Positions 1 to 12,348 of a stretch of 64,000 nt of DNA are shown here, piece after piece. The notes under the pieces were generated by a model that was given only the letters and a program-made list of their open reading frames with translations, was not told where the DNA came from and ran no database searches. Origin of the DNA: Allacma fusca (lineage: Eukaryota; Arthropoda; Collembola; Symphypleona; Sminthuridae); assembly GCA_947179485.1 (NCBI GenBank), contig OX359249.1, positions 46,389,415 to 46,453,414 of the forward strand. Direction: 5' to 3'. Numbering within the stretch: the first letter of the stretch is position 1; each line of letters opens with the position of its first letter. The translations under genes and the position numbers were made by a program.

Positions 1-390
1 AAAGTAGTCTCACCTGTGTAAACTTTCACATGTAATTCAAGCTTTGGGCATGCTGGTAAAGTTTGCAGAACTTTGGTATGGGACTCAGCTCCAAAAATAA
101 AATAGAAATGAATAATATGTATGTACGTAAGAGGATTCTCAGCATTAGAGTTTTAAGACAATGGGAGGTACAAAACACGCTTTTAGTCGTCACGGGAGCG
201 TATTGTTTGTACCTCTACAAATAAATACTCACTGAAGGACATTTCCCGTGTGGTTTACGCCACATCCAATTGCCGTGAAATAATATCAATGTTAATTTAA
301 CTTTTATTGTAAATAAGTACCGTTTGGGAATTACAGTTGTAAATGAGCTTAGTCAGCTAATACTATTTCTTTTGATTGCGTGATTTGCAG
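1..390 (+). other. Intron of the synaptotagmin-like gene
   Basis: AT-rich intronic sequence ends in a clear acceptor (TGATTTGCAG at 381-390) just before the first visible exon. The upstream exons lie outside the window. I see nothing else in it. Confidence 0.6.
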
Positions 391-1565
391 GTATTTGATT
401 ACGACCGATATTCCCGGAATGACGTTGTCGGGGAGGTTTCGATGCGGATGGATGACTACAACGTGACAACAAATGTCGAAGTTTGGGCCGAAGTTGTTAA
501 AAACAAAAAGGTAGCCTAGCATTGAACATTTCCCGTGTCATTCATGCCTACACCGCAGATTACATCTATTACTCCTGCTTCCAGCTTTACTCATATATGT
601 AACTTGCTGGCTTCACTGTGTTTGTGTGTACCTACCTATGTATGTTTCGTTTTAAATCCATCTTTGAGATTACAAAATTGCATAGTACGTATTCGGATTA
701 AAAAGTTTTTGATTCGAATTTGTTCTCTCTTCTGAATTTGCTAACTTTTTTTTTGGAAGGAAAGAACGTGGCTCTTAGAATAATTTTAAGTCTTATAATG
801 AATTTCATGTATCATCCGATTCTATTTTATTTGAAAATTTTAATCCCATGCAGCCATCCGGGGAGAGGCAAGAGGTTTTGATTTCTCTCTCGTATCTGCC
901 ATCTGCTGAGAGGCTAACCGTAGTGCTACTAAAAGCAAGAAATCTCTACTCTCCACCAAATAAAGACACCATTGGTGAGATATTTTTCTTGCTCGAAAGT
1001 AAATGCAAAATGCAGCTTGCTTCATGCACATTGTTTTATTTACATTTTTTCTTTCTCTACGGTTTCAGATCCCTTCGTGAAAGTATATTTGGTTGGGGGA
1101 GGAAAACGCTTAAAGAAAAAGAAAACCTCTGCTCGAAAGCATACTAACAATCCAGTGTGGAATGAAGCTGTCTCATTTTCAATCCCATCTGGACAACTTA
1201 GTACAGCAGCAGTTGAGGTGAGAAATATGACGAAGTGAATGTCACCTGGACAATTTCTGTAATTTATTCAGAAATTTGGAACTCTAAGATTTTAATTTCA
1301 CTCCATAGCAGTAATAATTACCGAACGAAGTAATATTTATCGATGTGGGGTTGGATCAGTTCAGTTTGACATGTATTGACGAGATTGTTATTGTTGGGTT
1401 GAACAGATCTGTGTTTTGGACCAGTCGAATGACTTGATGGGAACTAGTGCTCTGGTCGGCTCTTGCATCGTTGGACCTCGAGAAACTGGAACTGAATTGT
1501 CTCATTGGCAAGATATGACTCATAATTTCCGGAAATCTATTGCCATGTGGCATGTCCTCACTTAA
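391..1565 (+). CDS. Syt12: Synaptotagmin-12-like protein, 3' part (end of C2A and all of C2B)
   Basis: Four exons are readable: 391-510, 854-974, 1069-1217 and 1407-1565 (stop TAA at 1563-1565). They join in frame to 182 codons plus stop. Each has AG before it and GT after it. The first exon is the end of a C2A domain ([15 protein letters not shown]). The remainder is a C2B domain with the pieces [26 protein letters not shown], a KKKK polybasic strand and a C-terminal WHVL, the synaptotagmin WHxL signature. The combination PSAERLTVV and DPFVKVYL with MWH near the end resembles synaptotagmin-12 as I remember it. Synaptotagmins are vesicle and plasma-membrane C2 proteins in exocytosis. The C2A calcium loop keeps three Asp (D-Y-D then N-D), while the C2B loops keep few. 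The transmembrane segment and most of C2A lie left of the window. Family is certain; the exact subtype is less so. Confidence 0.85.
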
Positions 1566-4500
1566 GACAAATCTGAATTTTCACCGACATCCCAAAAGGT
1601 GGTATTATATCGTATTCAGGTTTCGTTGTGCAAAAACTATGTGTGAACAAGGGATGCTTTGTGCCCAGCAAAAACTGATTTTGTTATACACTATTGATAA
1701 GGAAACAAAAGCTGGTTGGGAACAGAAGTGTTTTGTCCGCAAAATCCTTAATGAATTTTAATCTCAAGCACTTTTTCCCATTAAAAGCATACCATTCAAG
1801 AGGAATTTCTTCGAGTTAACCTAAGCATAGTCATATTTGCATGTCACGCAGAAATGAGGCTAGGATTTTTAAGTTCATTACTTTTGTTTCCTTCATGGAG
1901 TGCATTACTGGTCTCAAGCTGGACGTTGGCTTTGATTGAAAGCATTTGCTAATTTATTTTTAGCCTATGCGACGTCCCACCCGTCAGTTGGCCAAATTCC
2001 TGAAGTATATCATGACCTTTTCAGTACGAATTTTATTAGGAATCTATTTATATGATGTTTCAAAGTCAATGCCGATTATCACAATGGAATTAATACAGTT
2101 TCGTCACCTTGTTTGCAAAGTAATTCATTTTTGAAATAATACAAGATTATACAAACTCTTCATCACCTTGTAGCTCGCAATGTTTTCTTATACAGGGTAT
2201 ACTTATATGTATGGAAAAATTATGTTTGGTGGGTAAATTAAGAAACCTTCAATTATTATAATACTTAAATGAAACCAATGGCAGGACATTACTCTGTATT
2301 GATGCGGGGCTACTATCTAAACCTCAAGTAATTCATCTCCACCATGTTTTTGTAGATGTTCTTTAATTAGATATAGATGTCGTATTGTTAAGGTATGATC
2401 CGTGGATGAAATCATGTAGACCAGGTCTATGGATTTTCTTTATGCACGTACATGTTATTGCATTATTCCTTGTTTTTTGTCAACCGGTGTAACATACTGA
2501 AGTTGGGGGTCAGTAGAAGTTCGGTTCATGTATGTGTGTTTAGGAGGACATGGTGAGTCATTTTATATTCGGGGTTTATTTTCTTGAAACTATTACAGTT
2601 TTGTATGTACGTAAGTAACATTGTGAGAGTTTAACTAGTAGTTCACATAGGATTACCCATTCTAAGATTTCAAAAGCCAAGCAAGGTCTAATTCACACTC
2701 ATAATTTAATTCATTTACAAAATAGTAAGTACTATGCACATTCATACTTCTAGTCGAGGATGAGGCAATCAGTTACATATGAACCATGGCATTTTGAAAA
2801 TATGAGAATCTATTACATACTACTGTACAATGCACAAAAATGACACTTCAAATGTAATGAAAATATTCTGAATGTACCTTCAAATGTGAAAAATTCTAAA
2901 GTATAATTAATCCTACCACGGCAGCAAGAAAATACAACTCTGTGTGATTTACTAATGCGTGAGTATATTGTATGGGTCATGTACATAGTTCCTTTCGTAT
3001 TGTAACTTAAATGGGCCCTCATTAAAATTCAGGACAAGTTTTCACTCATAGCTTGATTCTGCATTTCCCTAATGGGATGCACGAAATTCAGAAGAAACAA
3101 AATTTAAGGAGATTTTGAAAGGAGTTGTCCATTACAGTATTTTAAGGACTAACCATTTAAGGTACGCTAGAAAGACCGAAATATGAAGTCATATGTTCTA
3201 ATGCATTTATTAGATTTCTAGCATTGATTACTTTTATGTTAAAACATGGTGGGTTTGCCTCCTTGGACTACATTGGCAACAAATTAAGTCTAGTTTTTAT
3301 TAACATGCTACATGGAATATACATCACGAAATAAAAATATAGCGTATGTACATATATAGACGTTTATCTTTAATTTCTAATGAAATGAATATATAATATA
3401 ATATATTGTATCTGTCTTATCCGTATGGATGTGAAGGTGATGTTGTTTGAGTTTTGAATTACTCACACACTATTTGCAGGTTCATGCATTAAGATAACTT
3501 GTTGGTTTTAATTCATCAGTTAAGGTGACATTTTAGAAAGATACATTAACAATAACTTATATCTTTGTATATAGATTTCAACCTTGACCTGTACTTTTTT
3601 AAATGCTGGTTATCAAAACTTGTACAGTTTTATTCAAGTACCTGATTTTGTTCAGTACTACTCACTGTTAAAATTTTCAAAAATATTAGCGTTCTATAGT
3701 TTGATGAAACTCGCAGATGATAATGAGGTATGGTTGATGGAAGTGTGTTAATTAGATTGAGAACCTGTCCCTGTAAACAGTATAGGTCATACTTACCTAA
3801 ATCTCTCATAAATTGTACCATACTTATGCTATTGTTACTGTTGACGGACAGGTCAACGAGAGTAATAATTTTATTGTTATAATTTCTTATGTCATGTTTA
3901 TGTTATTCAATCATGCGTAAATGTATAGTTGTTGTAAGTTATTGCTGTAATTTACAAATACTTGTGACGGTGGTATTTTAAATTTTACAATCATTTGGTC
4001 TCTCACATTAATGTTTAAACTACAGTGTTTTATAAATTATTTGTTCATATACCTATTAAGACCAAGGTTACTATGAATGTGAATGACAAACTGGCATACC
4101 TTCACGGTGCTACTAATACTTGAAAGTTATAGGAATGCCAACAATAAATTCGTTTTTTGGTTGTCTTCGAAAAATTTCGGAATTCTAGCAGTCGTTTCGT
4201 GCATACAATCCTTACCATATTGGTACAGAATTGTCTGCATTTTATTTACATTTACATTTGAATATGGCCTATCCAATCACTTTATACATGTATGCATAAC
4301 GGCAAAAGTAAACCATGAGGTAGTTTTGGTTTCTTTCAAATTAAAGATCGGCTTTTAGTAATTTCCCAAAATCCATACGTTTCGCTTAAGGTGGATTTCT
4401 GGGCAATTGTTTGGTACATCATACACATTAATTGACTACATTATTCGTACCTCACTAGAACGGATAAATAATGGACGGATTTAAAAAGAGCAAGTGTCAC

Positions 4501-4807
4501 TTACTGTGTTTATTGTTGTATCATTTGAAACTACATTGGTTTTACCATGCCTCTGCATGATAAATTAATATTTAACAATAAAACGACAACTGGAAAAAAA
4601 TCATGTACATATGTAAGTCTCGAAAAAGGCGTATTATCATGTCATGCCAAACAATTATAAGTCTCTCGGAACATTTTGGCGTACATTAAAATTAGAGATA
4701 GTTACTTGACTAACAAGTTAATCCGGAAAGTACGGCTACGCGAATAAGGGTGGAAAATACATACATCAAAACAGTAGGCTAAATTATGGAGGTTAATTGG
4801 TGAAATG
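1566..4807. other. Convergent intergenic region and 3' UTRs between the synaptotagmin gene and CNNM-a
   Basis: No coding exon could be supported. The sequence is AT-rich and holds several possible polyadenylation signals. On the minus strand these include AATAAA (TTTATT at 4509-4514), about 300 bases past the CNNM-a stop. The two genes point towards each other, so their 3' UTRs probably occupy much of this stretch. The short open frames in it look random. Confidence 0.5.
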
Positions 4808-7800
4808 TCAGAGCTCGCACATGTCGTCTTTATTCTTATCTGAGGTAGCATCTCCACCACTGGGTGAATCTGGCCTGGAAGGACTATCCAGATTATTTGG
4901 GACATTGTCAACAGGCATTGTAATACTGCTCATGCCACTCAGCTTCCTTGGCATTAAACTACCATTTCTTTTTGTACTTGGCGGATCTTCCTTGTCGAAA
5001 TCACTGATGAGAAGACTGGGCTTCAAGATGATTTCTGAAAAGATCTCACTTCCTCGCTTCGTCAAGTTGTCGGGCTGGAAAGTAATCATGGGAAATACAA
5101 AATATCATTACTTTAGCAACATTTAATCTTTACCCAGAAAATGTTTACCTTATTCAATGTTCCGCCGCCTACCTTGTATGAATTTACTCTGCGGAAATAG
5201 TTATAGTTGTCTTGGTCAATTGTATTTGGGACATTGGGAATCTTTCCTTTGCCGGTGTTCATCATCTGCAAAAACAATGGTCATCATTTCATTACAGATA
5301 CTACTCAACAATCTCACGTGAAGTACCAAATTACAACCGTTGATGATGATTCCACAATAAATACAAAATTTATGCATAATTACATATCAGTTAAGCAGAG
5401 GTAATCGGTAATTCGGTCAGTATGCAATTACCTTATCAATTTGTTCCTCAAAGTTATCACCAACACGATTTTGAGCGTGTGTGTCCCCTAACGTGAACGT
5501 TCTCTCCAGCAAAGTAGCCTGCTTGGCGGCCATATAAATTGATCTCGATATACGGAGGAAAGTTACATCTGTCACAGCTCGCACTGTGTAATCTGGGACA
5601 AACGTTGAATATAAAAGAGTTTCCAAGTTGGCAGCATTATAGTGACCCGATTTCCGTATTTCCGTTGGTGTTGAAGGTGCTTCTCCTACAATAAATATAT
5701 TTGTTTGAATAAAATAACTAATTATAGGTATATAATTAATTTTGTTAATTGGTAAATTAACATACATAGTTATTGTGTGCGTGAATTAGGACAACATTCA
5801 ATTTAGTGCCTAGTGGTCGACAAACTTTCATGCTAGAAGGCATTAGAAATAATTTACTTACCCACACCAATATTTTGATTCAAACTTTGTGTTCCAAAGA
5901 AAGTAAATGGCCCACTTTCAAACTGTAAGCTTTCTCTTCCCATCTCTGCCTGCACTCTGCCTTCCAATATTAAAACAAAATAATCTGCTGGCTTGCCCTA
6001 TTAAGATAAAAAATTTGTTCTCGGAATTATGACACCCTTGTGCATACACTTCACCCAGCAGTGCTAATTCTTTACATTTCAACGTACCCTTTCGTAAATA
6101 ATGGTTGCAGGATCACTCTTCATAGTATCACGGTTCTTTATTTTAATGTGAAAAAACAAATTTTGATTAAGTAGCCGCTGCAAAATGGTTTTTGAAATCC
6201 GCTGTTCGTTGAACTGCTCGATAGCTAAATAAATATGATAAACAATAGGATTTTAGTAAACATGACTGTGAGTATTGAGTAATCATTTACTTAACTTCCT
6301 GGAAGAGATATTTTCTAGTTTAGCTTACTTATGCAGTAGAGCGTGCTTACATGTACTAAGATACTGGAAAGCGGCAAGAGCTAGTTGAGGAGATACATGG
6401 ATCCCTTCAGATTTCCATCTTATGAGAGCTAATTCGGAATTGACGTTAGCTGTTGCCCTTGATCTTCTTCTACGGTTTATATCTGTGGAGAAGAAAGATC
6501 ACATTGAGAATTAATGTACTGGCGATGATTCAGGAGCTTGAATAAAGATAGTAGCGATTCCGAATTAAAAAGTAATGACCTAGTGCCTAGTATTAGTAAT
6601 TAACGGTAACTGTACCCCACACATCAGTTTCATCATTGATTTCAGCTTGGATCAGCTCCTCGATAACATCTTCCATAGTCACCAGCCCCACGATTTCGTA
6701 ATATGGGTCTTCTTTTCCACCTGTATGAATTTTCTGGACAAATGCCATGTGGCCCCTCACACCTGTTGATTCCATACATTTCCATTTACAACCCATATTT
6801 TACACTAGACTCTCCCAAATAAGCAGCAACAGACCTTGTTTGAATTCACGGAAAATAACATCCAGAGTTGTAGATTCGAAAACATAATTGCACGGGTTAT
6901 TGTAAAATTCACAGATGGTTCTCAAAGGCATCTTATCGTCAGGGTCAACAAAGGCTAAATCTTTGGTATACAGGAGAGACACGACATTGCTTCTCGTTCC
7001 GGTGTAAATAGGTATCCGAGAATACCCTGCAACCACAAAGTAATCGCAGCTATTTAATCCCAATTATGTACATCTCTGTTTTGCCCAAACTTCCTCAATT
7101 GTGTGCCAATTGTCTAAACAGAATGGGACTTTTGCAAACAATTAGACAAACCTTGAGACATGATTTCTGACACGGTGTCAAAATCCAATACTGCTTCTAT
7201 GGGTAACATGAAAACATTTTCCAATTTTGTCATAATGTGACCCACTGTTTTCTGCTTCATCTCTAATGCTCCTGCAATAATGTTAACTTCATCCTTCTCG
7301 AGATCATTGTACTGATGAGTTACCTGAAATAAAAACATATAGAGGTTTGTGTCTCATTGTAAATAAATGCTTATTTTTCTCTGCTCCTACAAGTACGTAC
7401 GTAACTTAATTTCTCAGAAAAACTAGTTTGCTATCGCGTAACATGTATGTATTTGGTTATTGTACCCTATGGGAGTCCCTTCCCGGAAAACTATTCTTAT
7501 TATCATCTATTATTCCAGCTGAGGCAAGGCCATAATTTATGTAAGGGTTCACTTCGGAATTAATAATTACATGTTTGTAGCAGTATTGTACGTAAATTTG
7601 CTTTTACCAAAATAGTACTCATGCGAAGTAAACTTTTAAAATATGCATGCATGAATAATAATTATTCTGAGGTGATGTTCATTTCCTTCATTATTAGCAT
7701 GCAATATCCTACATTCGGTAGAAAAATGCATGTATATATCTATTTATGATTAAATAATTATCAAAACCAGTCCCACATTCCTCAAAGATAAGAGTAGGAA

Positions 7801-10800
7801 GTTGAAATAGATTTCAAAATGGTTACAAAAATGTGAATAATTTATTTATTCCCAAATTTTTTGAAGAAATTGTGAATATTTTCAAAATTTGAAGGATGGT
7901 GAGATTCAAAGTTCCATCGTTAAAATTTTGTATATGCTCATTCTTGCTCTTGTATGTTTGTATTCATTGTGTTCCCTTTTGCCACTAGCTGAAGATAGAT
8001 ACCCTTTCCCAAATGAATTGGGTTACTAGTCAGAATTTGAATACAATACAACTGTAAACAAGTTTCACTACTTGTATTTTCTAGTATTAACTGGAAACTA
8101 CTGTTTGCCGTCATTCAAACGAGGTTGAGATATTTGACATCACTCATTAACAGAGTTCGTATAAGCGAAACCAGTGCCCATGAATCAATTATATGCACAT
8201 GTGTACTGTAACGGCGTTGTTTCACCACCAACGATGCTTTCCATATGAATGTTTACAGTCATGTAGTAGTGCATGTAGTATTGAAACATCATCTCTCCTT
8301 CCTATCGCTTCATTGGGAGAATCACTAATAACTAACTCTGTATTTTAAACTGTAGCTCTCATCTCTTCTATTTACTCCTAACAATACTGCAACTTTCTGA
8401 ATCCCAAGCACTTTTTTCTACTAGTAGCCACAACTGTCACGTTTTCGGACCTACAGCACACAACATACATAATGGTGTGTAATCTGCGTCCTATTTATTT
8501 TAGACTTCAAAACGCACCAAATGTTTGCTTAATACTGCAGTGATACATACAATCCTGTACAAGGTTGTCTACCAAAGCTGAGTTCCATGTCAACAATCTG
8601 TTTGCCGGTAATCAACTATTGGCACTGGTGCAGTTAAATTTGAGGAAATAATTAGATAATCATGTTCTCATCATCAAAATCCGCACTTATCTACTTCAAA
8701 CTTACCCCAAACCGGTTGGAGTGAGCACCTCACCCTATCAAAAGAAAATAAAAATAATCCTGAGTGCAGGTTATCAATTCACGTTAGTCTGAACAACGTG
8801 CTGCAGTTGTCGGATTAGCACTCCTGTATCTTAACGATATTTTTAAATTTGGTTGGGCTGTGACTCACGTCCATATAAGGACCATGGTATAATCATGGAC
8901 GTGACGTACTTATGTAAGTAGCATCATGCGTAATTAAACATGTGGAACTGACACAAAATAACGAAATAAGAACGTAAGAATTATTATTTTCCGAATCCAC
9001 CCAACACAATGACATGCAATGTATGACAACCAACTATGGGGTGAATGGAATTTCCTAATTGCGGCATGCGGTTAAATTGTGGTTACTAGTGCAGTGGTTA
9101 AAAGCTTTCAAATTTCGATTAAAGTTTACTGCGCTTTGCCCCAAACAAACACAAAGGGATTCACTATGAAATATCCCTTTCACCGCTTGTAGCTCGTAGA
9201 ATGGTAGAGTAATTAAACTGAGTTAATCCTTGTTGTGCAAAATGTATCTGCTGTTTCGAAACTAGGACCAGGATTTTAAAAATTGAACAGGACAATTAAT
9301 TTCCAAACCAGCACGCATAACATTGCCTTGTAAACATAGACTATTATTGGATGAATGTCCCAACGCATTGCAACGCCATGTGTTAGGATCCATAGACCGA
9401 CAGATTACAGAGGATAAACGCTTACAGGAGATATGTAAACCCTATAAGCTCTGACGTCAGTCGTACGCTAATTCACCAGGTTCTATTTTATTTGACAGGG
9501 TGAAACATAACTTGAGATGATGGCTCAATAAAAGTTAAGGAATTCGTAGCTGGTAGCTAGCCCACTAGTCAGTGATGAATAAGCAGTAGAAAAAAATCAA
9601 TTTATATGAAAACATTGTTCTGTCCCAGAGATAGAGGAAGCAATTGCGTCCTCACGGCTCCGTATCATCGGCAGATTACCCAAGGTGACGCCAAATAATT
9701 TAAGTTTAACACTCTCCATAATTTATATGTGTTAGAGGAGAGAGGCTATTATTTATATTTCTTCTGCCATCACAATTCCCAACTTTAAACCTGGTGAGGA
9801 TATCAGCAGTAACGAAAATGTTTCGCAGTGTACACATGCAGCATAGGACAATTTTGGCGGATGATAAGTTGGAGTTTTATCATATATTTTGATTCAGCCA
9901 ATTGATACTAAACGGTGTGTGCATGTCTATGCTTTCCTGAATCCCATAAATAATATTTAAAGCAGTATGTCTGGAGGTGTCAGTTATGGATGATATATTC
10001 TGTGCTCATTCATTGATTTTGAATATCATTAAATTATAGGGCACAGATAGTATATTTCTGGACATATCATGAAGTAAGGTTTGCATAAATCTAACTCATA
10101 AGGTGAAAAATTGTGTACAGACACGTTCCTTCAAATACGAGTGTTAAGGATGCAACAATCAAGGTCACGCTAGCGTTTTAACTCCCAACCCATTCAAGCT
10201 ACGAGACTTTTGACGGGGGAGGGGAAATCATCCCAGTCAGCCTTCATTGGCAATGATTCAAGATGCTAGAGGTCAAAGCAATCTATCAACTAGTATAATT
10301 CACCACTATAATTAATAATCTAGTGTAATGAAATGTACTAAAGAGTCTATCTGTAAGTATGCAAGTTTCTAATGTAAAACTTGGAAAAGTTGGATGATGA
10401 TGCTCAAAATGATAGACATAAAACGAAGCCAAACAAGTAGATAAGGCACAGAAGAAAATAAGGCTACCTTAATAAGCTCTTTGAGCCTCTCACGATTATA
10501 AACGTTTCCAATTTCTTCCCCAAGAACTTTGTCCAGCAGCACACTGACAGGGTACGAAATGGGGAAAGTGATTGCCATGAAGAATTTTGTGAGCCAAATG
10601 GTTTGAGCCCCGACGGCCAGCCCATGCCGTGAACAAAAGGCTTGCGGTACGATTTCTCCCAAAATGACAATACCTAAAGTTGAGGATAGAACGGCTACCA
10701 GGCCCGTTGTCAGATCATCCAATAGAATAGTTAAAGTTGAATTAACAAGAACATTCCCGAGCAGCAAGCTACACAACAAATAGTTTCCATTATCTCTTAA

Positions 10801-12348
10801 GGGCTGGATCTTCTTCGCATATCTTCGCTCTTTCTCCGTCCCTGTATTCACAATAATTTGGATTTCCGTCCTGTCGATTGCCATCAAGCCGAGATTAAGT
10901 CCTGAGAATAGCCCTGATAAGCAAAGGAGTACTATCAGGATGACAATATGTGCCCAGACGGGAAGGATGGACTCGAAAGATTTGAGTTGTATCCATTGAT
11001 CCGTCCCTTGATGAACCCACGGCATGTCAGTGTTGTTCTCACGGACGCAGATGTAAAATACTTCCTCCCCCACGTCCAATGGGGGGAGTTGGATATTGGC
11101 CAGGGCTGAGTGCGGAGTTAAATCCGACTTGTAAATCTATAATAACCACAAGTTCAAGAGATTTTGTATGTTTTTGAACTATATCTATCTTTCACGTGCA
11201 ATAGATAGCATGGAATGTTAATTCATTCATACTGTCTATATTTATTACTGCAGATAAGTTTTGCAGGTGGCATTAAAATTTGACCATTTCAACTATAGAG
11301 GATTATTGATTAATTATATAATGATGGTTATGTCGGGACATTATTTTGTGATTTAGTTGAAGGTGGGAGATTATTAGTATGTTTATCAGGGAAAGATTGT
11401 AAGCTTAGTGAATCATTATATAGAGAACCAGCTACTTAACAAATCAGTCACTATTCTCTAGAGCCAATGACTTGAATGACAGTTCATGGTATGCACATTT
11501 TGTTCAGCCATGAGTACTAATTATTATACTAGTGGGCTACATATGATGCACAAATGGATAGTTACGTACTTAAGTAAAAGGTACTTAAGCAGCATCATAT
11601 GATCACTGATTCTACTCACGGAGAAGCTGCGAGTTGAGGTAACGTCATCACAATCCGAGCCGCGGGAACCCATTTCAGTGACGAAGCGAACAATAGTGTG
11701 CCTTGTGAAACGGTCACCAAAGAGGCGAAGGACTGCGACAGAGTCGGCCAAAATGACGGAAACACCTTTGTTCTCATATGTAACTGCTTTCTTGGCCTCT
11801 TCAATTCGAATGCCACGAACGGTGGCAGTGCGATTCTCTAAGTTATCACTTGAGACAGAAGGGATTGGGACTGGTGACAAGGATACGCCATGTGTCATTG
11901 AGGAAGATAATGACAATAACGAGTTTGTGGTGGTTGGATCTTGTTCATCTTTTGACGGTTGGGTTTTTGAGGACAGTGTCATTACCAACTGGTGAGATGA
12001 CAATGGCCCAGTTCCGACACTGCCGTTAGAGCTCACATCTTCGAATATCTCACTTCCGGTGGGGAGAACTGAGTAAGCTGTTCTGGAATTTGAACTTCCA
12101 ACTTGATGAGTGTCACTGGACACGGACACTATTTGAGGATTTAAATGTTTTAAGTCAAAACTATTATTTCCAGAGTTGAGTATATCACTTTGAGGACTCA
12201 GTTTGGGGGGAATCGTGGAAATATTATGATCTTGAGAAGAAGCAAGCGCATGGGTTGATGCAGCAGGAAGGAGAAAGAAAATTCCTATAAGACTCACAGC
12301 GATTCCCTTGAGGATAGCCACTCTCACCTGTTGTAGTTTCACCATCAT
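4808..12348 (-). CDS. CNNM: CNNM/ACDP (cyclin M) metal-transport mediator, copy a, complete
   Basis: Eleven exons in minus order: 12348-11620, 11136-10468, 7323-7152, 7026-6835, 6762-6616, 6482-6351, 6224-6088, 5997-5862, 5685-5432, 5265-5173, 5074-4808. They sum to 2928 nt, or 975 residues, with compatible phases throughout. CNNM proteins are membrane proteins tied to Mg2+ homeostasis. A hydrophobic N-terminus (about residues 4-34) suits a signal peptide. A long Ser/Thr-rich ectodomain follows, then the beta-rich ectodomain with VRLFG-like and DCDD pieces. The DUF21 membrane domain is at about 300-450 ([32 protein letters not shown]). The CBS pair is at about 467-630 ([35 protein letters not shown]). 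The cyclic-nucleotide-binding-like domain is at about 680-820 ([26 protein letters not shown]). The tail is acidic and Ser-rich. The start is the first of two adjacent ATGs in a good context (CACCATG). A 66-base intron at 6834-6763 region and a 3.1 kb intron are the size extremes. Confidence 0.97.
7324..10467 (-). other. Long intron 2 of CNNM-a
   Basis: This is 3.1 kb between the DUF21 exon and the first CBS exon. It has a GTAGCC donor and a TTTATTTCAG acceptor on the minus strand. No open frame in it resembles a known protein. An alternative exon is possible but not supported. Sequence is AT-rich without obvious long repeats. Confidence 0.7.

Noticed and set aside
4083-4358. 91-codon plus-strand frame after the synaptotagmin gene
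   Set aside because: Phe/Leu-rich random translation in a likely 3' UTR region.
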